A program made the translations under genes and the position numbers. From contig CAVOQT010000002.1 of the NCBI GenBank assembly GCA_963698405.1, positions 248,001 through 312,000 of the forward strand: 64,000 bases of DNA, written 5' to 3'. The notes under the pieces were generated by a model. That model searched no databases. It saw nothing but the letters and a program-made list of their open reading frames with translations, and had not been told where the DNA came from. This document shows positions 7,479-16,771 of the stretch, piece after piece. The stretch is from SHZI01 sp963698405 (GTDB lineage: Bacteria; Pseudomonadota; Gammaproteobacteria; Steroidobacterales; GCA-2729495). The stretch's first letter is position 1, and every line of letters begins with the position of its first letter.

Positions 7479-9938
7479 TCATGGCTGACCCGGCTGTATA
7501 CGGCTTTGCAACTCGGCGGAATCGAAGTCGTCCACCGCAATCAGCGCCATCACGCTGGCGTCAAACTGATGCAGCTGTTCCGCCTCGGCATCAGACAGCA
7601 GCCCGTGATCACGGGCCGCATCGATACGCTCATAGACATCGCCCGGCGGCAGCAGCCCAGCCTTGATCGCTTCGCGGACACGCTTTTCCAGCGGCGCGAT
7701 GCTTTCACCCATCTCGAGTGCTGCCTGCAACTGGCCTATTGGACAACCCGGCTCACGGGCCGCGTAAATACCATCACAGAGCCGGTCGCGGATATCAGTC
7801 GGTCGCGTGATCAGTGCGACGATCTGCTGGCCGAGTTCGTCCGGTGGTGCAGAGTACATGCGGCCACGCGGAAAGATCAGTACCCGCAACAGCACGGCAA
7901 CCCAGCGGTTGGGGAAGTTGCGCAAAAAGCCGTGCAGCTGTTCCTGCGCCTGGTAAAGCAGGGTCCGGCATGACCACTCGACCAGCGGCAGGTCGCCGGA
8001 TTGCCGGCCCTGGTTGTCGTAGTGCTTGAGCACCATGCTGGCCAGATAGATAGAGCTGAACACATCGCCGAGCCGGGCCGACAGCATTTCCTTGCGCTTC
8101 AAGCCGCCACCGACCACCAGCATGGCCACATCAGCCACCAGTGCAAATGCGGCGCTGTAACGATTGACGTGCTGGAAAAAACGCGCCGTCGGACCATCTA
8201 TCGGTGCATGACTCGCTCGTGCATTGCTGAGCGCCAGCACGAAAGTCCGCGCAGCATTGCTGATCGCATAGCCGATGTGGGCAAACAGGTAGCGATCGAA
8301 ATCGCGCAGGCCACGGCTGAAATCCGGATCGTTGGCCGCCTCCATTTCCTTCAGTACAAACGGATGACAGCGTATTGCGCCCTGGCCGAAGATGATCAGG
8401 CTGCGCGTCAGGATATTCGCACCCTCGACCGTGACGGCGATCGGTATCCCCTGATAGATGCGCGCGAGATAGTTCGAGCGGCCCAGCATGATGCCCTTGC
8501 CGCCCTGCACGTCCATGGCGTCGTTCGTCACTCGCCGCGCCAGCTCGGTACAGTGATACTTGAGCACCGCCGACGGCACCGATGGCCGCTCGCCGCGGGC
8601 GATCGCCGTTGCGGTAACCGACAGACCGGCATTGATGATGTAGGTGAAGCCGGCCATGCGGGCCAGCGCTTCACCCACGCCCTCGAATTCGCAGACCGGC
8701 AGATTGAACTGGCGGCGCAGCCGCGTGTAAGCACCGGAGGCGTAGACGATGGCCTTGCTGCTACCCGCCGCATTCGAGGGCAGGGTAATGCCGCGACCGG
8801 CCGAGAGCTGCTCGACCAGCATCTTCCAGCCCTGGCCAGCCCGATCCGGCCCGCCGATGATCGCATCAAGCGGCACGAACACATCGTGACCCTGCGTCGG
8901 ACCGTTTTGAAACGGCACATTCAGCGGGAAGTGCCGGCGACCGATCGTGATGCCCGGCGTACTGACCGGAATCAGTGCGGCCGTCACGCCACGGTCTTCC
9001 TGTGGACTGAGCAGATGATCCGGATCCTGCAGCCTGAAGGCCAGGCCGAGGACCGTGGCGATCGGAGCCAACGTGATATAGCGCTTGTCCCAGTTGAGAC
9101 GGATACCGATGATCTCGCGGCCTTCCCACTGGCCACGACAAACCACACCGGTATCGGGCAGCGAAGCGGCATCCGAACCCACGCGCGGGCCGGTCAGTGC
9201 AAAGCAGGGAATCTCATCACCGCTGGCGAGCCGCGGCAGGTAGTAGTCGCGCTGCGCCTCGGTTCCATAGTGCAGCAGCAACTCTGCCGGACCGAGCGAA
9301 TTGGGGACACCAACCGTCGAGGCAACTACCGCGCTGCGGCTGGAGAGCTTCGCCAGCACCGCCGCAACGGCCACCGGTGAGAACTCGAGCCCTCCGTAGC
9401 GCTTCGGAATGATCATGGCGAAGAAGCGATGCTGCCGGATGAAGGCCCAGACATGCGGCGGCAGATCGGCCAGTTCGTGGGTGATCTGCCAGTCATCGCT
9501 CAGACGACATAGTTCTTCGGTGGGGCCATCGAGAAAAGCCTGCTCTTCCGGGCTCAGATGCGGAGCCGGCAAGGCCATCAGCCGGCCCCAATCCGGCAGC
9601 CCGGTAAACAGTTCACCGTCCCACCACACGGTGCCGGCTTCCAGCGCCTCCCGCTCGGTAGTCGACAGCTGTGGAACGACCGTGCGATAGAAGCGCAGCA
9701 AGGGCAGCGTGACCCGCTCACGGCGGAACTTCACGGAGTTCAGCGCAACCAGTCCGGCAAACAACACCCAGAGCAGCAGCTTCCAGATCGACCAGCCGGC
9801 ACCGAACAGGCTGTAGACGACCAGCGCACCACCCAGCGTCAGCGTGGAGGTGGGCAGATCGATTCGTCGATAGGCGAGCAGGAGACCGACACCCAGCAGG
9901 GCAACGGTCCATAACAGCCAGATAAGGACATCAGTCAT
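7479..9938 (-). CDS. fadE: Acyl-CoA dehydrogenase, FadE type
   Basis: The 819-residue product matches the long FadE form (E. coli FadE is 814). Two hydrophobic N-terminal stretches (about 3-22 and 34-67) should anchor it to the inner membrane. The acyl-CoA dehydrogenase core follows (HRFFAMIIPKRYGGLEFSP, then FALTGPRVGSDAASLPDTG), and the middle has MDVQGGKGIMLGRSNYLARI. A C-terminal DUF1974-like helical region follows. It performs the first, FAD-dependent step of fatty-acid beta-oxidation. It stands alone, 56 bp downstream of mvaS, so joint transcription with mvaS is possible. The product acetyl-CoA would feed mvaS, but that link is inference. Confidence 0.93.
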   Translation of the reverse strand: MTDVLIWLLWTVALLGVGLLLAYRRIDLPTSTLTLGGALVVYSLFGAGWSIWKLLLWVLFAGLVALNSVKFRRERVTLPLLRFYRTVVPQLSTTEREALEAGTVWWDGELFTGLPDWGRLMALPAPHLSPEEQAFLDGPTEELCRLSDDWQITHELADLPPHVWAFIRQHRFFAMIIPKRYGGLEFSPVAVAAVLAKLSSRSAVVASTVGVPNSLGPAELLLHYGTEAQRDYYLPRLASGDEIPCFALTGPRVGSDAASLPDTGVVCRGQWEGREIIGIRLNWDKRYITLAPIATVLGLAFRLQDPDHLLSPQEDRGVTAALIPVSTPGITIGRRHFPLNVPFQNGPTQGHDVFVPLDAIIGGPDRAGQGWKMLVEQLSAGRGITLPSNAAGSSKAIVYASGAYTRLRRQFNLPVCEFEGVGEALARMAGFTYIINAGLSVTATAIARGERPSVPSAVLKYHCTELARRVTNDAMDVQGGKGIMLGRSNYLARIYQGIPIAVTVEGANILTRSLIIFGQGAIRCHPFVLKEMEAANDPDFSRGLRDFDRYLFAHIGYAISNAARTFVLALSNARASHAPIDGPTARFFQHVNRYSAAFALVADVAMLVVGGGLKRKEMLSARLGDVFSSIYLASMVLKHYDNQGRQSGDLPLVEWSCRTLLYQAQEQLHGFLRNFPNRWVAVLLRVLIFPRGRMYSAPPDELGQQIVALITRPTDIRDRLCDGIYAAREPGCPIGQLQAALEMGESIAPLEKRVREAIKAGLLPPGDVYERIDAARDHGLLSDAEAEQLHQFDASVMALIAVDDFDSAELQSRIQPGQP

Positions 9939-9983
9939 CGTGTCACCCCGATTGGTGCAGTGACTGACTATAAACCACGCGGT

Positions 9984-10019
9984 GCGTCAGGGAGTATCGA
10001 TACCGACACTCCCTGACGC
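9984..10019 (-). terminator. Hairpin downstream of mdh
   Basis: A perfect 12-bp inverted repeat (GCGTCAGGGAGT with ACTCCCTGACGC, loop 9996-10007) lies 8 bases past the mdh stop. The downstream sequence has no strong U-run, so termination efficiency is uncertain. Confidence 0.6.
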
Positions 10020-10026
10020 CGGCGGT

Positions 10027-11004
10027 TCAGAGCAGGGCAGCGATCGCTTCGCGTTCCTGGCGCAGTTCGTCTTCGGTGGCGCTCATGCGCTCACGGCTGA
10101 AATCGCTGATCGGCAGACCCTGCACGATTTCATACTTGCCCTTCGCGCAGCGCACCGGATACGAGTAGATGATGCCTTCCTTGATGCCATAGCTGCCATC
10201 AGACGGCACCGCCATGCTGACCCAGTCATCGCCCGGCGTGCCCAGCGCCCAGTCGCGGATATGGTCGATTGCCGCCGAAGCTGCCGAAGCCGCGCTCGAC
10301 AGGCCGCGCGCCTTGATGATCGCTGCGCCACGCTGCTGTACGGTGGGGATGAAATCATCCTTGACCCACTTGGCATCGACGAGCTCGCTGGCGCGTCGCT
10401 CATTGATCACCGCCTGGCTGATATCAGGATATTGAGTGGCCGAATGATTGCCCCAGACCGTCATGCGGCTGATCTGGGTGACATGCGTACCGGTCTTCCG
10501 GGCAAGCTGCGCCAGGGCGCGATTGTGATCGAGTCGCATCATGGCCGTGAAGTTGGCCGGATTCAGCGTCGGTGCATTAGCCTGTGCGATCAGGGCGTTG
10601 GTATTGGCCGGATTGCCCACCACCAGCACCTTCACGCCCCGGCTGGCGTGCTCATTGAGCGCCTTGCCCTGCACCGAGAAGATCTTCGCGTTCTCGCGCA
10701 GCAGATCACCGCGCTCCATGCCAGGTCCGCGCGGTTTCGCACCGACCAGCAAGGCGTAATCCGTATCCTTGAAAGCCACATCGGGCTGATCGGTAGCTAC
10801 CACACCCTGCAGGGTCGGAAACGCGCAGTCTTCAAGCTCCATGACGACGCCGTTCAGGGCATTCAGTGCGGGCGTGATTTCCAGCAACTGCAGAATTACC
10901 GGCTGGTTTGGCCCGAGCAACTGCCCGGAGGCAATGCGAAAGGCGAGCTGATAGCCGATCTGGCCGGCAGCGCCGGTGATAGTCACTCTCGCGGCTTTGG
11001 TCAT
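10027..11004 (-). CDS. mdh: Malate dehydrogenase (NAD-dependent)
   Basis: The 325-residue protein begins MTKAARVTITGAAGQIGYQL, the Rossmann NAD loop. It continues with the LDH/MDH-superfamily segments GAKPRGPGMERGDLLREN (substrate-binding mobile loop with its arginines), VVGNPANTNA and MMRLDHNRA. VWGNHSATQYPD holds the catalytic histidine. This is the cytosolic-MDH-like type common in proteobacteria outside the enterics. It interconverts malate and oxaloacetate in the TCA cycle. It is monocistronic by context, with a hairpin just downstream and an 85-bp gap to the small secreted protein gene upstream. Confidence 0.95.
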   Translation of the reverse strand: MTKAARVTITGAAGQIGYQLAFRIASGQLLGPNQPVILQLLEITPALNALNGVVMELEDCAFPTLQGVVATDQPDVAFKDTDYALLVGAKPRGPGMERGDLLRENAKIFSVQGKALNEHASRGVKVLVVGNPANTNALIAQANAPTLNPANFTAMMRLDHNRALAQLARKTGTHVTQISRMTVWGNHSATQYPDISQAVINERRASELVDAKWVKDDFIPTVQQRGAAIIKARGLSSAASAASAAIDHIRDWALGTPGDDWVSMAVPSDGSYGIKEGIIYSYPVRCAKGKYEIVQGLPISDFSRERMSATEDELRQEREAIAALL

Positions 11005-11089
11005 GAGACTTGAATTCCTCGTTGCGGGGCGCGGATTTTACCTGCCATGCGGACACCCGGCCAGATCCGCAGACCTGGTCCAGCGGTAA

Positions 11090-11434
11090 TTACTTATTGG
11101 CGGCCTTGTAGGCCTTGATCTGCTCATTGAAGCGACCGGCCGTGGCTTCCATCGCATCGACGGCTGCATTGTGCCGCTTGATATGCATCGCCTTGGTTTC
11201 AGGTGTCTGCTGCTCAACCGGTAGCGCTGCTTCTTCAGCATCCAGGCAGGCCATGTAGGCATCCATGTCGGCGATGTACTTCTTGACCACACCCGATGCG
11301 GCGTTCATTTCTGCCTCGCTGGATTTTGCACCATCGGGCAGTGCGACATCGGCAGGATATTCGCAGGCGGCTTCGGCGGGGTTCGATACGGCAAATGCGA
11401 TACCGAGTACGGCGGTCATCATGAACTTCTGCAT
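11090..11434 (-). CDS. Small secreted protein of unknown function
   Basis: The 114-residue product starts with a plausible Sec signal peptide (MQKFMMTAVLGIAFAVSNPA, cleavage near EAA|CEY). About 90 mostly helical, charged residues follow, with two cysteines (in CEYP and in MACLDAEE) that could form a disulfide. I do not recognise the family. The end KAYKAANK is lysine-rich. It lies between mdh and the GGDEF-EAL gene, all on the minus strand, with gaps of 85 and 59 bp, so it may have its own promoter. The signal peptide and codon pattern support a real gene. Confidence 0.7.
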   Translation of the reverse strand: MQKFMMTAVLGIAFAVSNPAEAACEYPADVALPDGAKSSEAEMNAASGVVKKYIADMDAYMACLDAEEAALPVEQQTPETKAMHIKRHNAAVDAMEATAGRFNEQIKAYKAANK

Positions 11435-11493
11435 GGCGCTGGGCCTCCGGTTGAGAATGATTGTTATCCAGAACTGATGATTATGCCGCAGGC

Positions 11494-13512
11494 TCAGCCA
11501 CGTGCGAACAGGCTGCGGTATCGGCCCGCCGCTCCACCCTGATCCAGCAGCAGATCACGGAAGTCATCCACGGCCATCGCCCGGCCAAACAGCAGGCCCT
11601 GCGCGTAGTCGCAGTTCAAGGCCTTCAGAAAGCGCAGCTGCTCTTCCGACTCCACGCCCTCCGCCACCACGTCGAGGCGCAGCGTATGCCCCATCTCGAT
11701 GATCAGCGCGACGATGGTCGCCTGATCATGACTGGTCGTGGCATGGCCGACAAAGGATTGGTCAATCTTGAGGGTGCTGATTGGAAACTGCTGGAGCGCG
11801 CTCAGTGATGAATAACCGGTACCGAAGTCATCGATGGCCAGCTGCAACCCCATCTGATGCAACTCGGTGAGGATGCGCGTGGTACGCACCGGATCTTCCA
11901 TCACCGTGGTCTCGGTGATTTCAAGTTCGAGGCGGTCAGGCGAAACCCCGTGCTTGCTGCAGATGGCGCTGACCCGGCTGATGAAGTCGCGCTGCTTCAG
12001 CTGGCGCAGCGACAGGTTCACGGAGATTCGGCCCGGATTGATGGCGCTGTCCTGCAAGCTGCGATAGTCGCGACAGACCCGGTCCAGCACCCATTCACCC
12101 AGTTCGAGTATCAGGTTGCTTTCTTCGGCCAGCGGTATGAACTCCGAGGGCAGGATCAGGCCCCGGTCAGTCAGCTCCCAACGCACCAGCGCCTCGGCGC
12201 CGGCGATCGAGCCATCGCGCAGATCGATCTTCGGCTGGTAGTGAACGCGCAGCTCGTCCTTCTCAAAGGCTTTGCGGAGGCGGCTCTTCAGCATCAACCG
12301 GTCCACGACGGCAGCGTTCATGTCCGGGTGATACACGTCGAGCGCGCCACCGCCCTGACGTTTGGCACGGTATAGCGCGGCATCAGCATTCCGGATCAGG
12401 TCGATGACGTTGTTGCCATCACCGGGATACATGGAAATACCCGCACTGACCGTCGTGTAGATCTGGTGCCCCTGAAAACTCAGCGGCTCACCGATCGACT
12501 CCTGCAGCAGACGGGTCGTGGCAACAACCTCCGCACGCAGATTGCGTCCCGGGTCGAGATTGTCGAGCACCACGCCGAATTCATCACCAGCCAGACGACC
12601 GATGACAGAACCTTCCGGCAGCAGGTTGCGCAGTCGTGTGGTGAGCGTCTCGAGACAGAGATCGCCGGCAGTGTGCCCGAAGGTGTCGTTGATCTCCTTG
12701 AATTTGTCCACGTCCATGTAGATCAGCGCCAGGCGATGCTTGCCACGTCGCGCACGCGCCAGCGCACGCTGCAGCAGATGCTGGAACTGCATCCGGTTCG
12801 GCACCTTGGTAAGTGCATCGATACGTGCCAGATAGCGGATACGCTGCTCGGCAAGCTTGCGCTCGCTGATGTTGTGCACGGTGAGTACATGGCCGCGAAG
12901 TGCCGGGTCATCGCCGCCCAGCTCCGCACAGGTATAGGTGACCGGGACGGATTCACCGGCCGCATTCACAAGTACGGTTTCGCGCGTGCGTCCCTGCTTC
13001 TCGTCGAGTGAGAAATCTGCACGCTGATTTTCTACAACCAGCTCGACAACCGGTCGCCCGCGTAATTCAGCACTGTCCTTGCCGAGCAAACGCTCGGCGG
13101 CGGGATTGACGCGGTTGATGGTGCCATCGGTACGCGTGACGATGAGCGCATCCCGGATGGTGCGAATCACCTGACTGAGGTATTCGTGAGAACTGCTGGC
13201 CTGTTGCAGGGCAAGGCGCAGCCGCCCGAGTTCGTCAGCCAGGCCGTGCACTGCACCCGGCTGGGGCGGCTGCGCATCAGTCGCGTGGTCACGGTGTGTC
13301 AGCCGTTCGACCGCCGTGGTCAGCTCCCTGATCATCTGGTTCCTGCGCTTCAGACGCAGCCGGGCAAGGATCATGCTCACGATCAATACGACGAGGAGCA
13401 CGCCGATGACCATGTTCGCCACAGCTGCCGTCGATGGCGCCGCATACACCGGTGTGATGCCGCTGGCGATGAATACCAGGGCAAACCGGAGCGGATTGAA
13501 ACAAGACTGCAT
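11494..13512 (-). CDS. Membrane PAS-GGDEF-EAL protein, probable c-di-GMP phosphodiesterase
   Basis: The protein has 672 residues. One or two N-terminal hydrophobic segments (about 8-24 and 30-50) are followed by a PAS domain (about 108-220), a GGDEF domain (about 225-390) and an EAL domain (about 405-660). The GGDEF signature is altered to AGDEF (308-312). The EAL side looks complete: EALVRWE (E440), EITETTVMED and DDFGTGYSS (561-569), then KIDQSFV. This suggests a c-di-GMP hydrolase with a degenerate, possibly GTP-sensing cyclase domain; some AGDEF proteins remain active cyclases, so this is inference. It is divergently oriented to the receiver-domain gene at 13702. Confidence 0.88.
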   Translation of the reverse strand: MQSCFNPLRFALVFIASGITPVYAAPSTAAVANMVIGVLLVVLIVSMILARLRLKRRNQMIRELTTAVERLTHRDHATDAQPPQPGAVHGLADELGRLRLALQQASSSHEYLSQVIRTIRDALIVTRTDGTINRVNPAAERLLGKDSAELRGRPVVELVVENQRADFSLDEKQGRTRETVLVNAAGESVPVTYTCAELGGDDPALRGHVLTVHNISERKLAEQRIRYLARIDALTKVPNRMQFQHLLQRALARARRGKHRLALIYMDVDKFKEINDTFGHTAGDLCLETLTTRLRNLLPEGSVIGRLAGDEFGVVLDNLDPGRNLRAEVVATTRLLQESIGEPLSFQGHQIYTTVSAGISMYPGDGNNVIDLIRNADAALYRAKRQGGGALDVYHPDMNAAVVDRLMLKSRLRKAFEKDELRVHYQPKIDLRDGSIAGAEALVRWELTDRGLILPSEFIPLAEESNLILELGEWVLDRVCRDYRSLQDSAINPGRISVNLSLRQLKQRDFISRVSAICSKHGVSPDRLELEITETTVMEDPVRTTRILTELHQMGLQLAIDDFGTGYSSLSALQQFPISTLKIDQSFVGHATTSHDQATIVALIIEMGHTLRLDVVAEGVESEEQLRFLKALNCDYAQGLLFGRAMAVDDFRDLLLDQGGAAGRYRSLFARG

Positions 13513-13701
13513 ATTCCGGGCCGTGTACCACGCGGACCATCCCGCGTGGGCCTAAGCATGACGACCGGAACAAGCCCGGACAAGTTGCTTATGGCATATC
13601 CACCACGCGATCCGGCACAACTGTGCTGTGCAGCGGGTTTGTGCGCGGCTCCCGGGGTTTAGAATGGCGGCTTCGCCACTGGCGTCCGGGCAGTTGCTGG
13701 C

Positions 13702-15030
13702 ATGAGCTACAAATGCGCGCTGATCGTGGATGATTCACGGACCGCCCGTGAAGCGCTGCGCCGCATGCTCGAGGCTCACGAACTGCGGGCAGAGACCGCG
13801 GAGTCGGCTGAGGCCGCGCTGGAATACCTGACCGCCCATCGTCCGGACGTGATCTTCATGGATCACATGATGCCGGGCATGGACGGCTTCCAGGCCGTGA
13901 AGGCGATCAAGGAAAATCCCGCCACTGCCACCATCCCCGTGATGATGTACACCTCGCAATCCGGCGACCTGTATGTCGGGCAGGCACGGGCACTCGGCGC
14001 AGTCGGTGTATTGCCCAAGCAGATCAAACCGGTCGAAGTGACCGAAGTGCTGCGTTCCCTGCGCCTGCTGCCGGGCTCCGAGCCGGTGCAGGCCCGGCGT
14101 GCCAGCGACAGTCCGACAGGGCTGTCAGGTGTCGAGTCGGTAAATTCTCCGGCTGACTGGTCAGACCTGCATCGCTGGCTGCAGGAGATGCTGGCTGACC
14201 ATAACCTCGCTTTGCGCAGTGACCTCGAAACGACGGTGCGGCAGGTGATGAGCGAGCGCGCCGATATCCCGCCGACCGAGAGCGCGACAGCAAATCGCCG
14301 TACACCGCTGCCCTTCTGGCCAGCCGGAGCGCTGGTAGCGGTGCTGGCGGTGATCGCCGCGATTTCTTTCTGGCTACATCTGGATTCTGAAACGCGCTGG
14401 CGTGCGGTGGCCCGGCAGAACCTCGGACTGGTCAGGGCGCTGGGCGAGCAACAAGCCAGTCAACCGGTGCCATCTGACAATCCGCCGACAGCTATCACTG
14501 CCGGGACCGCTGCAGCCACTCGTTCTGCCGGCATTGCCGCCGCGCTCGAATGGAGCGTCAATCAGGCTGCGACTTACCCTCCCGATGAGCTGCCGCTGGG
14601 CGATGCCCGGCTCGAGATACTCAAGGGGCTGCTCGAACGGCTGCAGATGCTGGATTTTCACGGCACGCTGCGGCTCGAAAGCCATGTCGGGGATTTCTGC
14701 ATGCGACGCGCCAGTGATGCCAGCTGGAAGCTGGCAGCGGATGAACTGCCCGTGTCACGTTGCGACCGCCTGGGCCTGTCCGCCAGTGAAGCACGTACTG
14801 AATCCAGCCGGCAGTCGGTGGCGTTCGCCAACTATCTCGCCGATCCCGGCATCAGCCACGGCGCAATCCGCATTGAGACCGAAGCCTTCGGCAACGCCGA
14901 GCCCCGCATTCCCTATCCCGTGGCGGCAGATGGCGTGACGGCCGGCGAGTGGAACCGGGCCGCACGGGCCAACCAGCGAGTCGAAATCCGACTGCTGGCA
15001 GCGCCCGAATTCATCCAGACGGAGCCGTAA
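13702..15030 (+). CDS. Receiver-domain protein with transmembrane helix and OmpA-like C-terminus
   Basis: The 442-residue protein starts with a full CheY-type receiver (1-122): acid pocket D10-D11, phosphoacceptor D54 in FMDHMMPGMDG, T84 and K106. A linker of about 80 residues leads to one membrane helix (about 207-226). The remaining 215 residues should be periplasmic and end in a segment resembling the OmpA peptidoglycan-binding fold (about 365-432: ARTESSRQSVAFANYLAD ... ISHGAIRIETEAFGNAEP ... NQRVEIRLL). A response-regulator input joined to a cell-wall-binding output across the membrane is uncommon. The OmpA assignment rests on pattern similarity only. It is divergent from the GGDEF-EAL gene. 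Confidence 0.75.
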   Translation: MSYKCALIVDDSRTAREALRRMLEAHELRAETAESAEAALEYLTAHRPDVIFMDHMMPGMDGFQAVKAIKENPATATIPVMMYTSQSGDLYVGQARALGAVGVLPKQIKPVEVTEVLRSLRLLPGSEPVQARRASDSPTGLSGVESVNSPADWSDLHRWLQEMLADHNLALRSDLETTVRQVMSERADIPPTESATANRRTPLPFWPAGALVAVLAVIAAISFWLHLDSETRWRAVARQNLGLVRALGEQQASQPVPSDNPPTAITAGTAAATRSAGIAAALEWSVNQAATYPPDELPLGDARLEILKGLLERLQMLDFHGTLRLESHVGDFCMRRASDASWKLAADELPVSRCDRLGLSASEARTESSRQSVAFANYLADPGISHGAIRIETEAFGNAEPRIPYPVAADGVTAGEWNRAARANQRVEIRLLAAPEFIQTEP

Positions 15031-15118
15031 CGCGGCTGGCGGCGCTGATAACGTGTAATCTGGCCCGCCCGTTGGCCATACAGCCGAACGGAATAACCAC
15101 AAGCGCAGAGGTGTATGC

Positions 15119-16681
15119 GTGGGAGATCTGCTCGAAACCCGCTTGCTGAGGCTGTCCACGCCTGAAGCGGCCGGCCTGGTGCGTGGTGGGCAGCGCGGCG
15201 TGGAGCGCGAGTGCCTGCGCATCACGCCTGAGGGCCGGCTGGCACAGACGCCGCATCCGCTGGCGCTCGGCTCGGCACTGACCAACGCCTACATCACCAC
15301 CGATTATTCCGAGGCGCTGCTCGAGTTTGTCACGCCGCCACAAGACTGGAACTGGCAGACGATCCAGTTTCTGTGTGACATCCACCAATTCACGATGGAG
15401 CGCATCGGCGACGAACTGCTGTGGCCGCTCAGCATGCCGTGCCGGATCAAGAGCGATGCCGACGTGCCGATCGCCTGTTACGGCAGCTCCAATATCGGCC
15501 GCATGAAAACCATTTACCGGCGAGGCCTTGGCAACCGCTACGGCAGCATCATGCAGGCGATCTCCGGCGTGCATTACAACTACTCACTGCCGGATGCCTT
15601 CTGGCCCCTGTATCGCGAACTTGAGGGTGAGCGCTCCGGGTTGCAGGATTTCCGTTCAGCAGCCTATCTCGGCGCGGTGCGCAATGTGCGCCGTCTCGAC
15701 TGGCTGCTGCTCTATCTGTTCGGCGCTTCGCCGGCCCTCTGCAAGAGCTTCGTGCAAGGGCGCGAATCCGGTCTGGATGAGCTGGATTCAGCAACGCTGT
15801 ATGGGCCCTGGGCGACTTCGTTGCGCATGAGCGATCTCGGTTATCGCAACGATGCACAGGCCAATCTCGTGGTCTCAGTCAATAGCCTCGACGAGTACGT
15901 CAGGGATCTGAGCCAGGCCACACACCAGCCCCGTGCGGAATATGCCCGCATCGGCGTGAAGGTGGATGGCGAGTACCGCCAGCTGAATGCCAACCAGTTG
16001 CAGATCGAAAACGAGTTCTACAGCACGATCAGGCCAAAGCGCGTCATCCAGCCGGGCGAACGGCCTACCGCAGCGCTGCGTCGTGGCGGGGTGCAGTACA
16101 TCGAACTGCGGGCACTGGATATCAGTCCGGCCGACCCGGTGGGTCTCAACCAGCGGCAACTGCGCTTTCTCGAAGTGTTCCTGATCTATTGCCTGCTGCT
16201 CGACAGTCCGCCGATCAACGCAGCCGAACAAGCGAGTATCGACGAGAACCATGGTCTGGTAGCACGGCGCGGGCGGGAGCCAGGCCTGCAACTGCTGCGC
16301 GGTGCTGGCCAGGTTTCCCTGCAGGCATGGGGTACAGCGATCTGCAACGAGATGGTCGCGGTGGCCCGCTTGCTGGACCCGGATGAGCAGCAGGGCCACG
16401 TTGAGGCTGTCCGTCATCACGCGCGGGCCGTTGAGGATCCGGCACAGACGCCCTCGGCTGCACTGATCGCAGAGCTGCGCGACAAGCAGCTTTCGCTGGC
16501 CGCGTATGGCCTGGATCTGGCCAGACGTACCCGGGAATACTTTCTGTCGCTGGGTACCGATCTCAACCAGCATCGTGACACACTGACGACTGAAGCCAAG
16601 GCATCACTGCTCAGGCAGGCGCAGATGGAGGCCGATGATGCACTCGACTTCGACGAGTATCTCGCACGCTATATGGGCTGA
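15119..16681 (+). CDS. gshA: Glutamate-cysteine ligase
   Basis: The 520-residue protein matches the gammaproteobacterial GshA type in length (E. coli 518) and sequence. Examples are RGVERECLRITPEGRLAQTP, YITTDYSEALLEFVTP, CYGSSNIGRMKTIYRRGL and GVHYNYSLPDAFW, all core ATP/glutamate-site regions. It makes gamma-glutamylcysteine, the first step of glutathione synthesis. The start is GTG at 15119, preceded by AGAGG at 15107-15111; an ATG at 15115 is out of frame. gshB is not in the window, but glutathione reductase (gor) lies at 22-24 kb. Confidence 0.95.
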   Translation: MGDLLETRLLRLSTPEAAGLVRGGQRGVERECLRITPEGRLAQTPHPLALGSALTNAYITTDYSEALLEFVTPPQDWNWQTIQFLCDIHQFTMERIGDELLWPLSMPCRIKSDADVPIACYGSSNIGRMKTIYRRGLGNRYGSIMQAISGVHYNYSLPDAFWPLYRELEGERSGLQDFRSAAYLGAVRNVRRLDWLLLYLFGASPALCKSFVQGRESGLDELDSATLYGPWATSLRMSDLGYRNDAQANLVVSVNSLDEYVRDLSQATHQPRAEYARIGVKVDGEYRQLNANQLQIENEFYSTIRPKRVIQPGERPTAALRRGGVQYIELRALDISPADPVGLNQRQLRFLEVFLIYCLLLDSPPINAAEQASIDENHGLVARRGREPGLQLLRGAGQVSLQAWGTAICNEMVAVARLLDPDEQQGHVEAVRHHARAVEDPAQTPSAALIAELRDKQLSLAAYGLDLARRTREYFLSLGTDLNQHRDTLTTEAKASLLRQAQMEADDALDFDEYLARYMG

Positions 16682-16771
16682 TGCCGATCCGGTCACACTG
16701 CGCGGCCGCCGGACTGTCGCTGCCTGATCAGCCCGTTTAGACTGGCCGGGCTGAGGGTGTGGGGCCTGAAG

